A DNA stretch of 64,000 bases. It comes from Moraxella bovis. Its GTDB lineage: Bacteria > Pseudomonadota > Gammaproteobacteria > Pseudomonadales > Moraxellaceae. Shown one piece after another: positions 36,967 through 45,626 of this stretch (its first letter is position 1; each line of letters starts with the position of its first letter). The position numbers and the translations under genes were made by a program. The stretch spans positions 1 through 64,000 of the forward strand of contig NZ_MUXV01000012.1 of NCBI RefSeq assembly GCF_002014975.1. Reading direction: 5' to 3'. The notes under the pieces are model-generated. The model did no database searches. It saw only the letters and a list, made by a program, of their open reading frames with translations, and was not told the DNA's origin.

Positions 36967-37532
36967 GGCGTATCCTTATCGGTTTGGGTGTGGGAATTTT
37001 GGGAATTTTGAGCATTAGAATGTTGGGCTTGCTCTGATTTGGGGCTTTGATGTTTGGCTAAAATCTGAGCAACTCGCTCTTCTTCGGCTTTGGATAAGGC
37101 ATTGACTTCATCGACCGCCACCGTCCGCCCTTTTTTGGCTTTATAAACCCAGCCTAAGATAAACACCACCAACAAAATGGGCGGAAAAAACCACAAAATC
37201 CACGTGGACGGACGTACAGGCGGTTTATAACTGATAAAATCGCCATAGCTATCAAACATAAACTGACGAATCTCGGCATCACTCCTGCCATCCTGTATCA
37301 TCTGATAGGTTTGGTTTTTTAAATCCACCGCAATCGGAGCGTCCGACCCTGCTAAGTTTTGGTTTTGGCATTTGGGGCAACGTAACTCTTCGATGAGTGC
37401 CTTATAACGGGCTTCGTCTTCGGCACTTTTAAATTCATAAATCTCAATCGCCCCAAAACTTGCCGTACTTATCATCAAAGTCCCGACCACTGCCAGTATG
37501 GATAAGGTGTGTTTTAAATAAAATTTCATCAT
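36963..37532 (-). CDS. ccmH: Cytochrome c biogenesis thioredoxin-like protein CcmH
   Basis: Membrane-anchored thiol-disulfide protein that reduces the CXXCH motif of apocytochrome c. It has a signal/anchor N-terminus and the active-site motif LRCPKCQNQNLAGSDAPIA with the CXXC pair. The family helix bundle DLKNQTYQMIQDGRSDAEIR and FMFDSYGDFISYKPP follows, then a membrane helix (WILWFFPPILLVVFILGWV). The C-terminal tail is extended and Gln/Asn/Ser/His rich. The ATG at 37532 overlaps the ccmG stop (ATGA). Confidence 0.93.
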   Translation of the reverse strand: MMKFYLKHTLSILAVVGTLMISTASFGAIEIYEFKSAEDEARYKALIEELRCPKCQNQNLAGSDAPIAVDLKNQTYQMIQDGRSDAEIRQFMFDSYGDFISYKPPVRPSTWILWFFPPILLVVFILGWVYKAKKGRTVAVDEVNALSKAEEERVAQILAKHQSPKSEQAQHSNAQNSQNSHTQTDKDTP

Positions 37533-38110
37533 TGGCACGCCTGTGTTCTTTGGGTTTCATCCGCTTGGGGATTGGCTAGGGCGTCCATGCATGGTTTGAT
37601 ACTTGCCGTCCAGTTGCCTTCGTGTATCTCGCCTGTGATGTGCTTATAGACCACGCCGTTGCCGTCCACCACGAACGTCTCGGGTGCTCCTGTCAGTCCT
37701 AGACTTAGCCCATATCTACCGTCCAAATCCTGCACCGAGTACAAAAACGGGTCTTTGTATTGGTTCAAATACCCCAACGCATCGGCAAGCTCATCTTTGT
37801 AATTCATGCCCACCATTGGCACGCCTTGGGCGTGTAGCTCCATTAAAAAGGGGTGTTCCACCTTACAAGTCGGACACCATGACCCCCACACGTTCATTAA
37901 AAATGGCGTTTTTGGCAAATTGTCATTGGTCATTATCCGATTGGGGTCAGATAATAAGGGCAGGCTAAACGCTGGCAAGGGCTTATTCATGCTTGTAGTA
38001 ACCACGATGTCTGTTGGCTTACCCAAACGGTTAAAAAACATCACCATGAGCAAGGCAAAGATGATAAAGGGAATCAAAAAAATCATCATGCGTTTTTGAG
38101 TGCGGTTCAT
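37529..38110 (-). CDS. ccmG: Thiol:disulfide interchange protein CcmG (DsbE)
   Basis: Periplasmic thioredoxin-fold reductant for the Ccm system. Of its 193 residues, the N-terminal anchor is MMIFLIPFIIFALLMVMFF. The domain has LPKTPFLMNVWGSWCPTCKV with the WCPTC active site, the family's Glu-rich insert region VEHPFLMELHAQGVPMVGMN, and YGLSLGLTGAPETFVVDGNG with the cis-Pro loop. The ATG overlaps the ccmF stop; the stop overlaps the ccmH start. Confidence 0.94.
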   Translation of the reverse strand: MNRTQKRMMIFLIPFIIFALLMVMFFNRLGKPTDIVVTTSMNKPLPAFSLPLLSDPNRIMTNDNLPKTPFLMNVWGSWCPTCKVEHPFLMELHAQGVPMVGMNYKDELADALGYLNQYKDPFLYSVQDLDGRYGLSLGLTGAPETFVVDGNGVVYKHITGEIHEGNWTASIKPCMDALANPQADETQRTQACQ

Positions 38111-40272
38111 GGTGTCATCTCCCCTGCATTGTCATTAGCTTTTGTGGTTTGGCTGTCTTTGTTGTTATCTTTGCTAATGCTTTCATCATCTTTGACAACT
38201 TTTTCACCATTTTTGATAACCTTGCCATTATCTTTGCTGTTATTTTTGCCATTGTCTTGATTAACCGTTGTTGGGCTTGGCTTGCTCTTTGCCAAATCCG
38301 CCTTGACTTTTTTCATGCGATAGCGTTTATCAAGCATGGCAATAAACCCACCCAACGCCATGATGATAGAGCCAAGCCATAGCCAACGCACCATGGGCTT
38401 GACGTGTACACGTACCGCCCAAGTGTTATTATCCACCTTACCGTCTTTGACAATCGGCTCGCCTAGGGCGACATACAGCTCATTAAACAGGCTCGCTCGC
38501 AGTCCCACTTCGGTCATCGGCATCATCGAGACGACATAGTTTCGCTTTTCAGGATAGAGCGTGGTAATGAGCCTGCCATCTGCTTTGACTTGTATGGTCG
38601 CCCGTGTGGCATCGTAGTTGGAGCCTTGCACTAGGTCAAAATCTTGTAGATAAAAATCATAACCCTGCACATGCATGCTATCACCCACCGTCATCGCCAC
38701 GTCTTTTTCCATGCTTAACGCACTCACGCCTGCCACGCCCAGTGCGGTGACCAGCACACCGATATGGGCGATTTGCATGCCATAATAGCTTGGGCTAAGT
38801 TTACGCAGTCCATTGGTAAACCCCTTGGCATGGCGAGTCTTATCCTTAATATCAAGCCCGATAAACAGTAGCACCCACGCCGACAGACTTGCCGTGATAT
38901 AAATGGTATGGTCAAAGGGCGTATTCTCACCCAGTAGGTTTATCATATACCAACCCACCACACCCAGTAGCAAGCTACACACTACCGTCATCATAAGTAC
39001 TTTTAGCATGGGACGGCTGTCGTATTTATACCGCATGGTCGCCCCCACCCCCATAAAGGCAAGTAACACCCATGATAATGGCACAAACAACGCATTAAAA
39101 TACGGCGAGCCCACCGAGACTTGACCGAGTTTAAAGGCATCAGCGATAATCGGATACAGCGTGCCTAACAGCACCACCAGTGTCGCCACTAGCAGAATGA
39201 TGTTATTAATAACCAGTATGGTCTCACGGGATTTTAACTGATAAAAACTCTCCACGGTCAAACGCCAACCACGCAGAGCAAACATCAATAAGCCCCCGCC
39301 AATGACCACCCCTAAAATCGCTAAAATCGCCATCCCACGAGTCGGGTCAGCGGCGAACGAATGCACAGAGGTGATCACACCCGAACGCACCAAAAACGTC
39401 CCCAAGAGCGACAGAGCAAAGCCAAAAATGGCAAGCATAATCGTCCACGCCTTGAATACGCCACGTTTTTCGGTAACGGCAAGCGAGTGCATGAGAGCAG
39501 TACTGGCAAGCCACGGCATCAAGGACGCATTCTCCACAGGGTCCCAAAACCACCAACCACCCCAACCGAGCTCATAATACGCCCACCACGACCCAATGGC
39601 AATCCCTAAGGTCAAAAACACCCACGCCGCCACCGTCCACGGACGAGACCACCGTGTCCACACCGCATCAAGCCGACCCGCCCACAGGCTTGCCATACAA
39701 AAGGCAAATGGCACGGCAAGCCCCACATAACCCATGTACAGCATGGGCGGATGAAAAATAAGTCCGGGGTCTTGGAGCAGTGGGTTCAAATCCGCCCCGT
39801 CCACAGGCAGATTTGGCAGTGTCCGCACAAAGGGATTTGAAGTAAAGGTCAGCATGGCAAGCATCATCACTTGCACCCCACCAAGCACCGACAGCACTCT
39901 GGCTCGCATGTCCAGCGGTAGCCCACGGCTACACACCGCCACAAGCATACACCACGTCGCCAGTATCGTCAGCCACAGCAGTAGCGAGCCTTCATGTCCG
40001 CCCCATGTCGCTGATAGCTTATAGTACCACGGGAGCAGGCTGTTAGAATGCCCTGCCACATACACCAAACTAAAATCGTTGTACAAAAACCCTGCCATGA
40101 GTGCCACAAAGGACACCAGCATCGCCAAAAACCCTGCCACGGCAAGGCTTGGGGCAAGGCGTTGCCAAGCGGTCTGATGTTTTATCACGCCCAGTGCAGG
40201 CAGGACGGTTTGTAGTATCGCAAGCACCAACGCAAGCAGTAAGGCGAAATACCCCAGTTCGGTGATTAGCAT
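38107..40272 (-). CDS. ccmF: Haem lyase CcmF
   Basis: Large inner-membrane subunit that ligates haem to apocytochrome c. About 14 membrane segments are visible. The haem-handling WWD motif is GWGGWWFWDPVENASLMPWL, and other conserved pieces are YYKLSATWGGHEGSLLLWL and LIFHPPMLYMGYVGLAVPFA. Its 721 residues exceed the usual 640-660 because of a C-terminal hydrophilic tail of about 65 residues rich in Lys, Asn, Asp and Ser (KDNGK-type repeats). It is the first gene of ccmFGHI here. ccmABCDE are not in the window, and the gap upstream (40273-40819) holds repeats, so the operon is split from them. Confidence 0.95.
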   Translation of the reverse strand: MLITELGYFALLLALVLAILQTVLPALGVIKHQTAWQRLAPSLAVAGFLAMLVSFVALMAGFLYNDFSLVYVAGHSNSLLPWYYKLSATWGGHEGSLLLWLTILATWCMLVAVCSRGLPLDMRARVLSVLGGVQVMMLAMLTFTSNPFVRTLPNLPVDGADLNPLLQDPGLIFHPPMLYMGYVGLAVPFAFCMASLWAGRLDAVWTRWSRPWTVAAWVFLTLGIAIGSWWAYYELGWGGWWFWDPVENASLMPWLASTALMHSLAVTEKRGVFKAWTIMLAIFGFALSLLGTFLVRSGVITSVHSFAADPTRGMAILAILGVVIGGGLLMFALRGWRLTVESFYQLKSRETILVINNIILLVATLVVLLGTLYPIIADAFKLGQVSVGSPYFNALFVPLSWVLLAFMGVGATMRYKYDSRPMLKVLMMTVVCSLLLGVVGWYMINLLGENTPFDHTIYITASLSAWVLLFIGLDIKDKTRHAKGFTNGLRKLSPSYYGMQIAHIGVLVTALGVAGVSALSMEKDVAMTVGDSMHVQGYDFYLQDFDLVQGSNYDATRATIQVKADGRLITTLYPEKRNYVVSMMPMTEVGLRASLFNELYVALGEPIVKDGKVDNNTWAVRVHVKPMVRWLWLGSIIMALGGFIAMLDKRYRMKKVKADLAKSKPSPTTVNQDNGKNNSKDNGKVIKNGEKVVKDDESISKDNNKDSQTTKANDNAGEMTP

Positions 40273-40476
40273 AAAGACATTCTCATCAAGTTAGCGACGG
40301 CTATTTGGGTTTTGTTTTTATTAATTTTTAAAAATAAAATTGATAAAAATTTGTTTAAAAATGAATTTTAAAATAAATCATCATATTAATGATATTTAAA
40401 ATTTATAAGATAATTTTTTAAAAAATAAATTTAGCCATTTGAATTTTATAAATAGATACAGCCAACAAAATTGAAT

Positions 40477-40568
40477 TTTACTACGGAAACCGTTCGCCCT
40501 GAGCTTGTCGAAGGGTTGGTTTCCGTCATGGTTCGACAGGCTCACCACGAACGGAAACCGTGGTACTT
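40477..40568. repeat. Palindromic element with CCGTTCG core (copy B)
   Basis: The core ACCGTTCGCCCTGAGCTTG and GGCTCACCACGAACGG forms a long imperfect palindrome with inner CGAAGG / GTTCGAC pairing. The outer arms TACTACGG and CCGTGGTA are complementary at 7 of 8 positions and differ in sequence from those of copies A and C. The remaining bases 40273-40476 are AT-rich without other features. Confidence 0.7.
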
Positions 40569-40664
40569 TTTCATTTTGTAGAATGTAAATGGCAGAGTGC
40601 ATGCCATGCACCATTTAATGCCATAACAATCAAGCTTGGCAGTAATTTATTTTGGTAGTAGTCT

Positions 40665-40774
40665 AAAAAGTATGCTGAACTAGTTTTCCGTTCGCCCTGA
40701 GCCTGCCTGCGGGTAGGAAAACCGTTAGGTTTCCCAAGCTCGCCACGAACGGTTTTCTTTGTAACATACTTTTT
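40665..40774. repeat. Palindromic element with CCGTTCG core (copy C)
   Basis: The core TTTTCCGTTCGCCCTGAGC and GCCACGAACGGTTTTC is the same as in copy A. The outer arms are AAAAAGTATG (40665-40674) and CATACTTTTT (40765-40774), a perfect 10-bp inverted repeat unrelated in sequence to the arms of copies A and B. It lies between ccmF and the DUF445 gene. Confidence 0.75.
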
Positions 40775-40819
40775 GAACCAGAGCCTTTATTTTAAATTTA
40801 AAATAAATATTCAAGCCAC

Positions 40820-42130
40820 TCAAAAAAACACCGCAATCAAATGTAACCACCCTGCCAACAGCCCCGTTATCGCCCCCAAAATCACCAATGTCATCTCATC
40901 TTCTTTAAAGGCAGGTCTTAGCAGGTTTTGAAATTCATGAGGCGAGAGTTCTCGAATACGAGATTCAAACAGCCCAAAGATTTTGCTTGCCCGAGATGTG
41001 TTAAGTTTGGGGTCTCTAATGGGTATCATCGTCGCATCAATGGATTTGTCAATAATGGTGTCTTTAAAGGCACTTAGCTCTTTGTTATCCATACCCACTT
41101 TTAAAATGGATTTAACCACAGGCGACTCTAACAGCTCATATAAGTGCGATTTCATGAGTTCACGGGTTTTTGCCGAGCGAGTGCCATACATCATCTCGCT
41201 CATGATGTTCTCTAAAGTAACCAGCTCATTTACGACAATCTCAGCAAACACGCTGGAAACTTCATCTTGGCGTTTCATAAAACCGCCCTGCCAGTCATAA
41301 ACATGAAAATGGGGCAACATGGGCTTGACCCGACCATTGTCATAGCGGAACAGGCGGATAAAGGGGACTTTTTTGGGCTCGACAGGGTTAAACACCATCC
41401 AAATGGCAATCCAGTTGGTTAATGCCCCCCAAATCGCCGCAAAAAACGGCACCGTCCAATGCTGTGGCACAAAATAAAAAATCCCCATCTGAATAATCCC
41501 AAAACCAAAGCCAATCACGGCACTGATTTTCCAGATGAAGTTAATCTCTTTTTTACCCACTCGCAAAAACATGTCTACCATGAGTTTGCGGTCGCTCTCC
41601 ATGCGTTTGACAATCATCGCCCGCATGTCCACCAGCTCCTCGACATTGGCGGTCAGGTCAATGACTAAGGACTTCATCACCGCTGGCATCTCACTGTGTG
41701 CATGAGCATAAATCCGCCGTCTGATGGCGTACGGGGTATGCGTCCACAGAGCATAGTAGCGTTCGAGCATAATCTCATCAATGAGACTCTCTAAATTCTT
41801 ATCCACCGTCTCGGTGATGAACTGTGCCATCTCCTCAGGCTCCATCGCCTGCAAAAACTCATCGATGTTACCAAGTTTGGATAAGGTCTGATCAACGATG
41901 ACCCCAGAGATTTTGCCTGCTTTGGCAGGGACAATGCCTTGCCAGCCTAAGCCCTGCAAGCCCCACGGCATACCACGCACACGAATACCCCAAAACTTAA
42001 TGGGGTGAAATAACATCTCTAACGCCATCCACACATGAGCCCACGTTACAAAAGCCGTAACGGGCGGAATGGTGAGCATGGCGATAAATTCGGGGTGTTC
42101 AGCTAGGGCTTGCCAGATGGAATTAAACAT
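40820..42130 (-). CDS. DUF445 family membrane protein
   Basis: Uncharacterised inner-membrane family (DUF445, YheB/YjiN-like). The N-terminal membrane helix precedes the conserved MLFHPIKFWGIRVRGMPWGL and QGIVPAKAGKISGVIVDQTL. A long helical cytoplasmic or periplasmic part follows (DEFLQAMEPEEMAQFITETV), then two central membrane helices (WKISAVIGFGFGIIQMGIFYFVP, FFAAIWGALTNWIAIWMVF). The final helix is VILGAITGLLAGWLHLIAVFF. Its 436 residues fit the family. No role is known. The gene reads away from the DnaA-box region. Confidence 0.85.
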   Translation of the reverse strand: MFNSIWQALAEHPEFIAMLTIPPVTAFVTWAHVWMALEMLFHPIKFWGIRVRGMPWGLQGLGWQGIVPAKAGKISGVIVDQTLSKLGNIDEFLQAMEPEEMAQFITETVDKNLESLIDEIMLERYYALWTHTPYAIRRRIYAHAHSEMPAVMKSLVIDLTANVEELVDMRAMIVKRMESDRKLMVDMFLRVGKKEINFIWKISAVIGFGFGIIQMGIFYFVPQHWTVPFFAAIWGALTNWIAIWMVFNPVEPKKVPFIRLFRYDNGRVKPMLPHFHVYDWQGGFMKRQDEVSSVFAEIVVNELVTLENIMSEMMYGTRSAKTRELMKSHLYELLESPVVKSILKVGMDNKELSAFKDTIIDKSIDATMIPIRDPKLNTSRASKIFGLFESRIRELSPHEFQNLLRPAFKEDEMTLVILGAITGLLAGWLHLIAVFF

Positions 42131-42350
42131 AAATCATCACTTGTTGGGGTTTGGCAATGGGCTAGGCGATTGGCTAATTGACAAAATCAAAATTTAACAA
42201 AATAAATGGTAAACAATAGGGTAAAAATAAAACGGCTAATTCTACCACAGTTTTGTCTATTTTGCCAAAATCAATCCTTTAAATATTCGCCCAACGCCTG
42301 CCTTGGATAAATATTTAAAAACGGTAAATATCATGTTTGCCGTTCTTATT

Positions 42351-42556
42351 TTATCCACAGGGCGGTCATCATGTCATGAGCGTGAAACATGATTGTCATA
42401 TTGGGACATTTGCCAAAAATTTATGACATAACTTATTGATTTTAAATAGAAAAAATTTGACAAAAAACTGTATAAATTTTATACAATCAACTGCCATTGC
42501 CGATTAATCATGGCATAACGCCCCAAATTTTAAAGTTATCCACAGGCTTATCCACA
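42351..42556 (+). promoter_or_regulatory. Cluster of three perfect DnaA boxes in an AT-rich gap
   Basis: TTATCCACA occurs exactly at 42351-42359, 42536-42544 and 42548-42556, all in one orientation, the last two three bases apart. The 695-bp gap 42131-42825 is AT-rich (for example ATTTTTAAAAATATAATAAA at about 42590) and lies between divergent genes. It could be a replication origin, a DnaA titration site or a DnaA-regulated promoter region. No dnaA, dnaN or gidA is in the window. Confidence 0.6.
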
Positions 42557-42825
42557 GATTTTGGGGAAAAGATGGAGAGATGGTAGAGAATTTTTAAAAA
42601 TATAATAAAAATCAGAAGGTTGTGATGATGTTTTTGGATGTAAAACATTGTTTTGATTTTAAATGAGATTTGTTCTTGGCGATGTTTCACGGCTTTACGA
42701 TGGGTTAAAATGATGATGGGTGAAAAGTGGCGAACAAATCACAACAAAACAACAGCGACCAAACAACAGGAGTGTGCTACAATAATTTAATAAACATTAT
42801 TTATTAAAGTGTTAAAGGAAAAATT

Positions 42826-43395
42826 ATGTCTTACGTCAAACCTGCCAAATCCTTACTTTTTAGTGTCATCGCCTTGTCCGCCCTGAGTGCCTGTACTGCC
42901 ACGCCCACAAACGGCACAGCACCGACAACCGTCAGCCAAATTCGCCTTGATGACTATCTGGGTAGATGGTATGAAATCGGACGCTTGCCCATGTCATTTC
43001 AAGACAAATGCACCCATAACGTCACCGCCACATACAGCCTAAAAGACAACGGCAAAATCAACGTCCTAAACGCCTGTGCCACCAAAGATGGCATGACATC
43101 GGTCAATGGCGAAGCGTACGCCACCGATGAGACCAATACCAAACTGCGAGTGAGCTTTTTGCCCAGTTTTCTAAAAAAATTACCCATCGGCAAAGCCAAT
43201 TATTGGGTGCTGGCAAGCGACCAAGACACAAGCGGACGCTACACATCCGCCCTAGTCGGCACGCCCAACCATAAATATCTGTGGGTGCTGTCTCGCACGC
43301 CCACGCTGGACGATGCCACTTATGAGCGGTATCTGGGTATTGCCAAGCAAAACGGCTATGAGCTTAGTAAGTTTACCAAAACGCCACAGAAATAA
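42826..43395 (+). CDS. Outer-membrane lipocalin lipoprotein (Blc-like)
   Basis: Bacterial lipocalin anchored by a lipobox (LSAC). The calyx signature is LDDYLGRWYEIGRLPMSFQD, with the Cys pair typical of Blc (KCTHNVTATYSL and NACATKDG). The later strands include KANYWVLASDQDTSGRYTSA and YLWVLSRTPTLDDATYERYL. Family members bind lysophospholipids and other lipids and act in membrane maintenance under stress. Its 189 residues are normal. AAAGGA lies before the ATG, and a promoter-like TACAATAATTTAATAAAC precedes it. Confidence 0.9.
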   Translation: MSYVKPAKSLLFSVIALSALSACTATPTNGTAPTTVSQIRLDDYLGRWYEIGRLPMSFQDKCTHNVTATYSLKDNGKINVLNACATKDGMTSVNGEAYATDETNTKLRVSFLPSFLKKLPIGKANYWVLASDQDTSGRYTSALVGTPNHKYLWVLSRTPTLDDATYERYLGIAKQNGYELSKFTKTPQK

Positions 43396-43628
43396 GATGA
43401 TTAAAAAAGAAGGTTTTGTTGGTTTTGAATACACCTAAGAAACTTTAAAATTGCTACAAATGCAATGATGTTTGGGTGTAGGGGCGTGCTGTACACGCCT
43501 ATAAAACTGATAGCATTAAAGGACGTGCAGAGCCAGTCTCTACAAACCTGTGGTAAGTATCAAGTTTGTTAGATGTATTCTTTGAGCGTCTTTTTAAACA
43601 TCTTTATCAAGCACCATTAAGGAACCCC

Positions 43629-44603
43629 ATGCACCACGTTTTTGGACATACATCCCCCGACACGGACGCTTTTGTCTCGGCATTTGCGTTTGCCCATTGG
43701 CTAAATGCCCAAGGCATATCAGCACAGGCATACCGTCTGGGCGAGCCGAACCTTGAAACGGCATTTGTGCTTGCCCGTTGGTTTGAGCGTTACCCTAATG
43801 ATGAGTTGCCCACCAAGCTCCTGCCGTATCTAGACGCCAGTCGCCCGACCGACATTGCGGGACAGGGCGATAAAGTGGCATTGACCGACCATAACGAACC
43901 TGCCCAGTCCATCAAGGGTTTGGCGGAGTTTGATATCCGCTACGTCATCGACCATCATAAGCTCGGACTGACCACGCCCACCCCTGCTTATGTGCGTATC
44001 CATCCTGTGGGCTGTACTTGCACCATTTTGTATGAGATGTTTACCCAAAAGGGCGTGGACATCACCGCAAGCATGGTGTGGCTCATGCTCTGTGCCATCA
44101 TCTCGGATACGCTAAATCTTAGCAGTCCCACGACGACCGATGATGACCGTATCGTGGTGCAAAAGCTTTGTGAGCTGTGTCAGATGAACGTGGCGGATAA
44201 GGATAAACTGGCAGATGAGATGTTTTCTGCCAAAAGTGATGTCAGTCATCTGTCCGCCCGTGATATTTTGCTGATGGATTATAAAAGCTATGAGCTTGGA
44301 GCGACGAGGTGGGGCATTGCAGGGATTGAGACGATCGCCCCCAGTCAGATATTTGCCAGAATCGATGAGCTAACAGCCACTGCCAAACTCATTCAGGCAG
44401 AAAAAGGCGTGGATTATCTTATGATTGCGGTGGTGGACATCAAGGAGCAAATGGGCTATGCACTCGCCCATGACCCTGCCCAAAATGCGATTATCTCCAA
44501 GGCATTCGGGGCGAACTGTGATGATAAGGTCTTTGCCTTGGCAGGCGTGGTCAGCCGTAAAAAGCAAATCGTCCCTGCCTTGGAGCGGTATTATCAGTTT
44601 TAG
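43629..44603 (+). CDS. ppaC: Manganese-dependent inorganic pyrophosphatase (family II)
   Basis: Hydrolyses pyrophosphate with Mn; DHH phosphoesterase superfamily. The 324 residues show the N-terminal metal site HHVFGHTSPDTDAFVSAFAF, LTDHNEPAQS, the DHH motif with IDHHKLGLTTPTPAYVRIHP and GCTCTILYEMF, and the DHHA2 end with GVVSRKKQIVPALERYY. I chose the ATG at 43629 because TTAAGGA lies before it and the family starts there; an in-frame upstream ATG at 43566 adds 21 unconserved residues. The gap 43396-43628 contains a GGCGTG...CACGCC hairpin. Confidence 0.93.
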   Translation: MHHVFGHTSPDTDAFVSAFAFAHWLNAQGISAQAYRLGEPNLETAFVLARWFERYPNDELPTKLLPYLDASRPTDIAGQGDKVALTDHNEPAQSIKGLAEFDIRYVIDHHKLGLTTPTPAYVRIHPVGCTCTILYEMFTQKGVDITASMVWLMLCAIISDTLNLSSPTTTDDDRIVVQKLCELCQMNVADKDKLADEMFSAKSDVSHLSARDILLMDYKSYELGATRWGIAGIETIAPSQIFARIDELTATAKLIQAEKGVDYLMIAVVDIKEQMGYALAHDPAQNAIISKAFGANCDDKVFALAGVVSRKKQIVPALERYYQF

Positions 44604-44672
44604 GTTTAAGCGTGTTTGTTCTTGTCTGTCATGGATTGATGTCTGATTTATATGCCTGATAAATAGCCATAA

Positions 44673-44701
44673 AAAAGACCTGATGGTGATTCAGGTCTTT
44701 T
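44673..44701. terminator. Bidirectional terminator between ppaC and the His-rich lipoprotein
   Basis: AAAAGACCTGA / TCAGGTCTTTT is a perfect 11-bp stem with a 7-base loop and A/T-runs at its ends, between convergent genes. Confidence 0.88.
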
Positions 44702-44722
44702 GTTTTAAACACCTTAACGGTT

Positions 44723-45250
44723 TTAGCTTGCTTTGGTGCATTCAACAATGACGGTATCATCTAGCGTGGTGATTTTGGCTTTATCGCCATCAATGGTTAA
44801 TGCCATGCCCTTGTCGTCGCCAGCAATGCTATCATCAGAAGTAAAGCGTCCTTTGGTTTGCACGTCTTGGGCTAGGTCATAAGTGATGTCATCGGTGGTT
44901 AGGTGAGCTTCGATTTCACCTTCGTGGTTGTGGACGGCGATGTGGACGGTTTTGTCGCCACATTGGTATTCGTCGCCATCGGCATGGTGGTGATGTCCAT
45001 TATCATGAGCATGGTCGTGGCTGTGGTCGTGAGCGTGTTCACCATGTTTGTGGTCATCGTGGTCATGACTATGTTCGCCATCTTTGTGTTCGTGGTCATG
45101 CTCGCCATGAGCGTGGTCATGCGTGGCGGTTTGTTCGGCAGGGGCGGTGGTCTCTGCTTTTGGTTCGGCAGGGGTTTCTTCGGCTTTTTGGCAAGCGGTC
45201 AGAGTAAGCGTGGCAATAAGACTGACAACAAGTAATTTTTTAGCCATCAT
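44723..45250 (-). CDS. Histidine-rich lipoprotein with MliC-like C-terminal domain
   Basis: A 175-residue periplasmic lipoprotein (lipobox LTAC). Residues about 43-92 are a His/Asp/Glu-rich stretch (repeats of HDH, HEH, HSHDHAHD, ending GHHHH) that should bind zinc or a similar metal. The C-terminal 80 residues begin YQCGDKTVHIAVHNHEGEIE and end DTVIVEC. The paired Cys, the central KGRF and the small beta-strand pattern recall the MliC lysozyme-inhibitor fold, but this is a pattern match only. The start is supported by GGGAG. A palindromic operator overlaps its promoter, which suggests metal-dependent control. A periplasmic zinc store or chaperone is the likely role. Confidence 0.75.
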   Translation of the reverse strand: MMAKKLLVVSLIATLTLTACQKAEETPAEPKAETTAPAEQTATHDHAHGEHDHEHKDGEHSHDHDDHKHGEHAHDHSHDHAHDNGHHHHADGDEYQCGDKTVHIAVHNHEGEIEAHLTTDDITYDLAQDVQTKGRFTSDDSIAGDDKGMALTIDGDKAKITTLDDTVIVECTKAS

Positions 45251-45263
45251 GCATCTCCCAATA

Positions 45264-45304
45264 AAATTGGTGTATTATAACCAATTTATCAAAAATTGCA
45301 ATGG
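45264..45304 (-). promoter_or_regulatory. Promoter and palindromic (Zur-like) operator of the His-rich lipoprotein
   Basis: On the minus strand TTGCAA, a 16-base spacer and TATAAT form a promoter. The -10 lies inside a palindrome with perfect 8-bp arms AAATTGGT / ACCAATTT (45264-45287). The centre reads GGTTATAATACACC, similar to the GTTATAATATAAC core of Zur boxes. Repression by a Zur-type regulator when zinc is sufficient is the natural hypothesis. Confidence 0.55.
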
Positions 45305-45564
45305 CTTATCTAACATCATCCAGAGCAATCGCACTAAAAAAATTTTACATAAATTGATTAAAAATCAAGCAAATTTAGTATTTATAGTTAATTTTATCTA
45401 AATATATTTTTAATAAATTATTCAAATTTTAATTGTCTTGGTGAGCTTTTAATTGGTGAGCTTTTAAATAATTTTGCATCTAAAAATTACCAATTTGTTT
45501 AAACCATCATTTTAGTTGCCAAAAATTAAATATAGTGCGATTACCCTGATGATAAATCATAAAA

Positions 45565-45594
45565 TTGAATATACCTTTGAAAATATGCTATAAT
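45565..45594 (+). promoter_or_regulatory. Promoter of mrdA
   Basis: TTGAAT (45565-45570), 18 bases, then TATAAT (45589-45594) with an extended -10 (TGC before it), 33 bases before the mrdA ATG. The region 45305-45564 is AT-rich and contains a short direct repeat of GGTGAGCTTTTAA but no gene. Confidence 0.6.
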
Positions 45595-45626
45595 TAGGGG
45601 TTTTTTGCTGTTCTTTTGTGCCAATC

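Noticed and set aside
42508..42690. Short minus-strand frame over the DnaA boxes
   Set aside because: Low-complexity translation, no ribosome site, and the region is AT-rich non-coding.
45420..45480. Short direct repeat GGTGAGCTTTTAA as a regulatory iteron
   Set aside because: Only two copies close together in AT-rich DNA; not enough to support a function.
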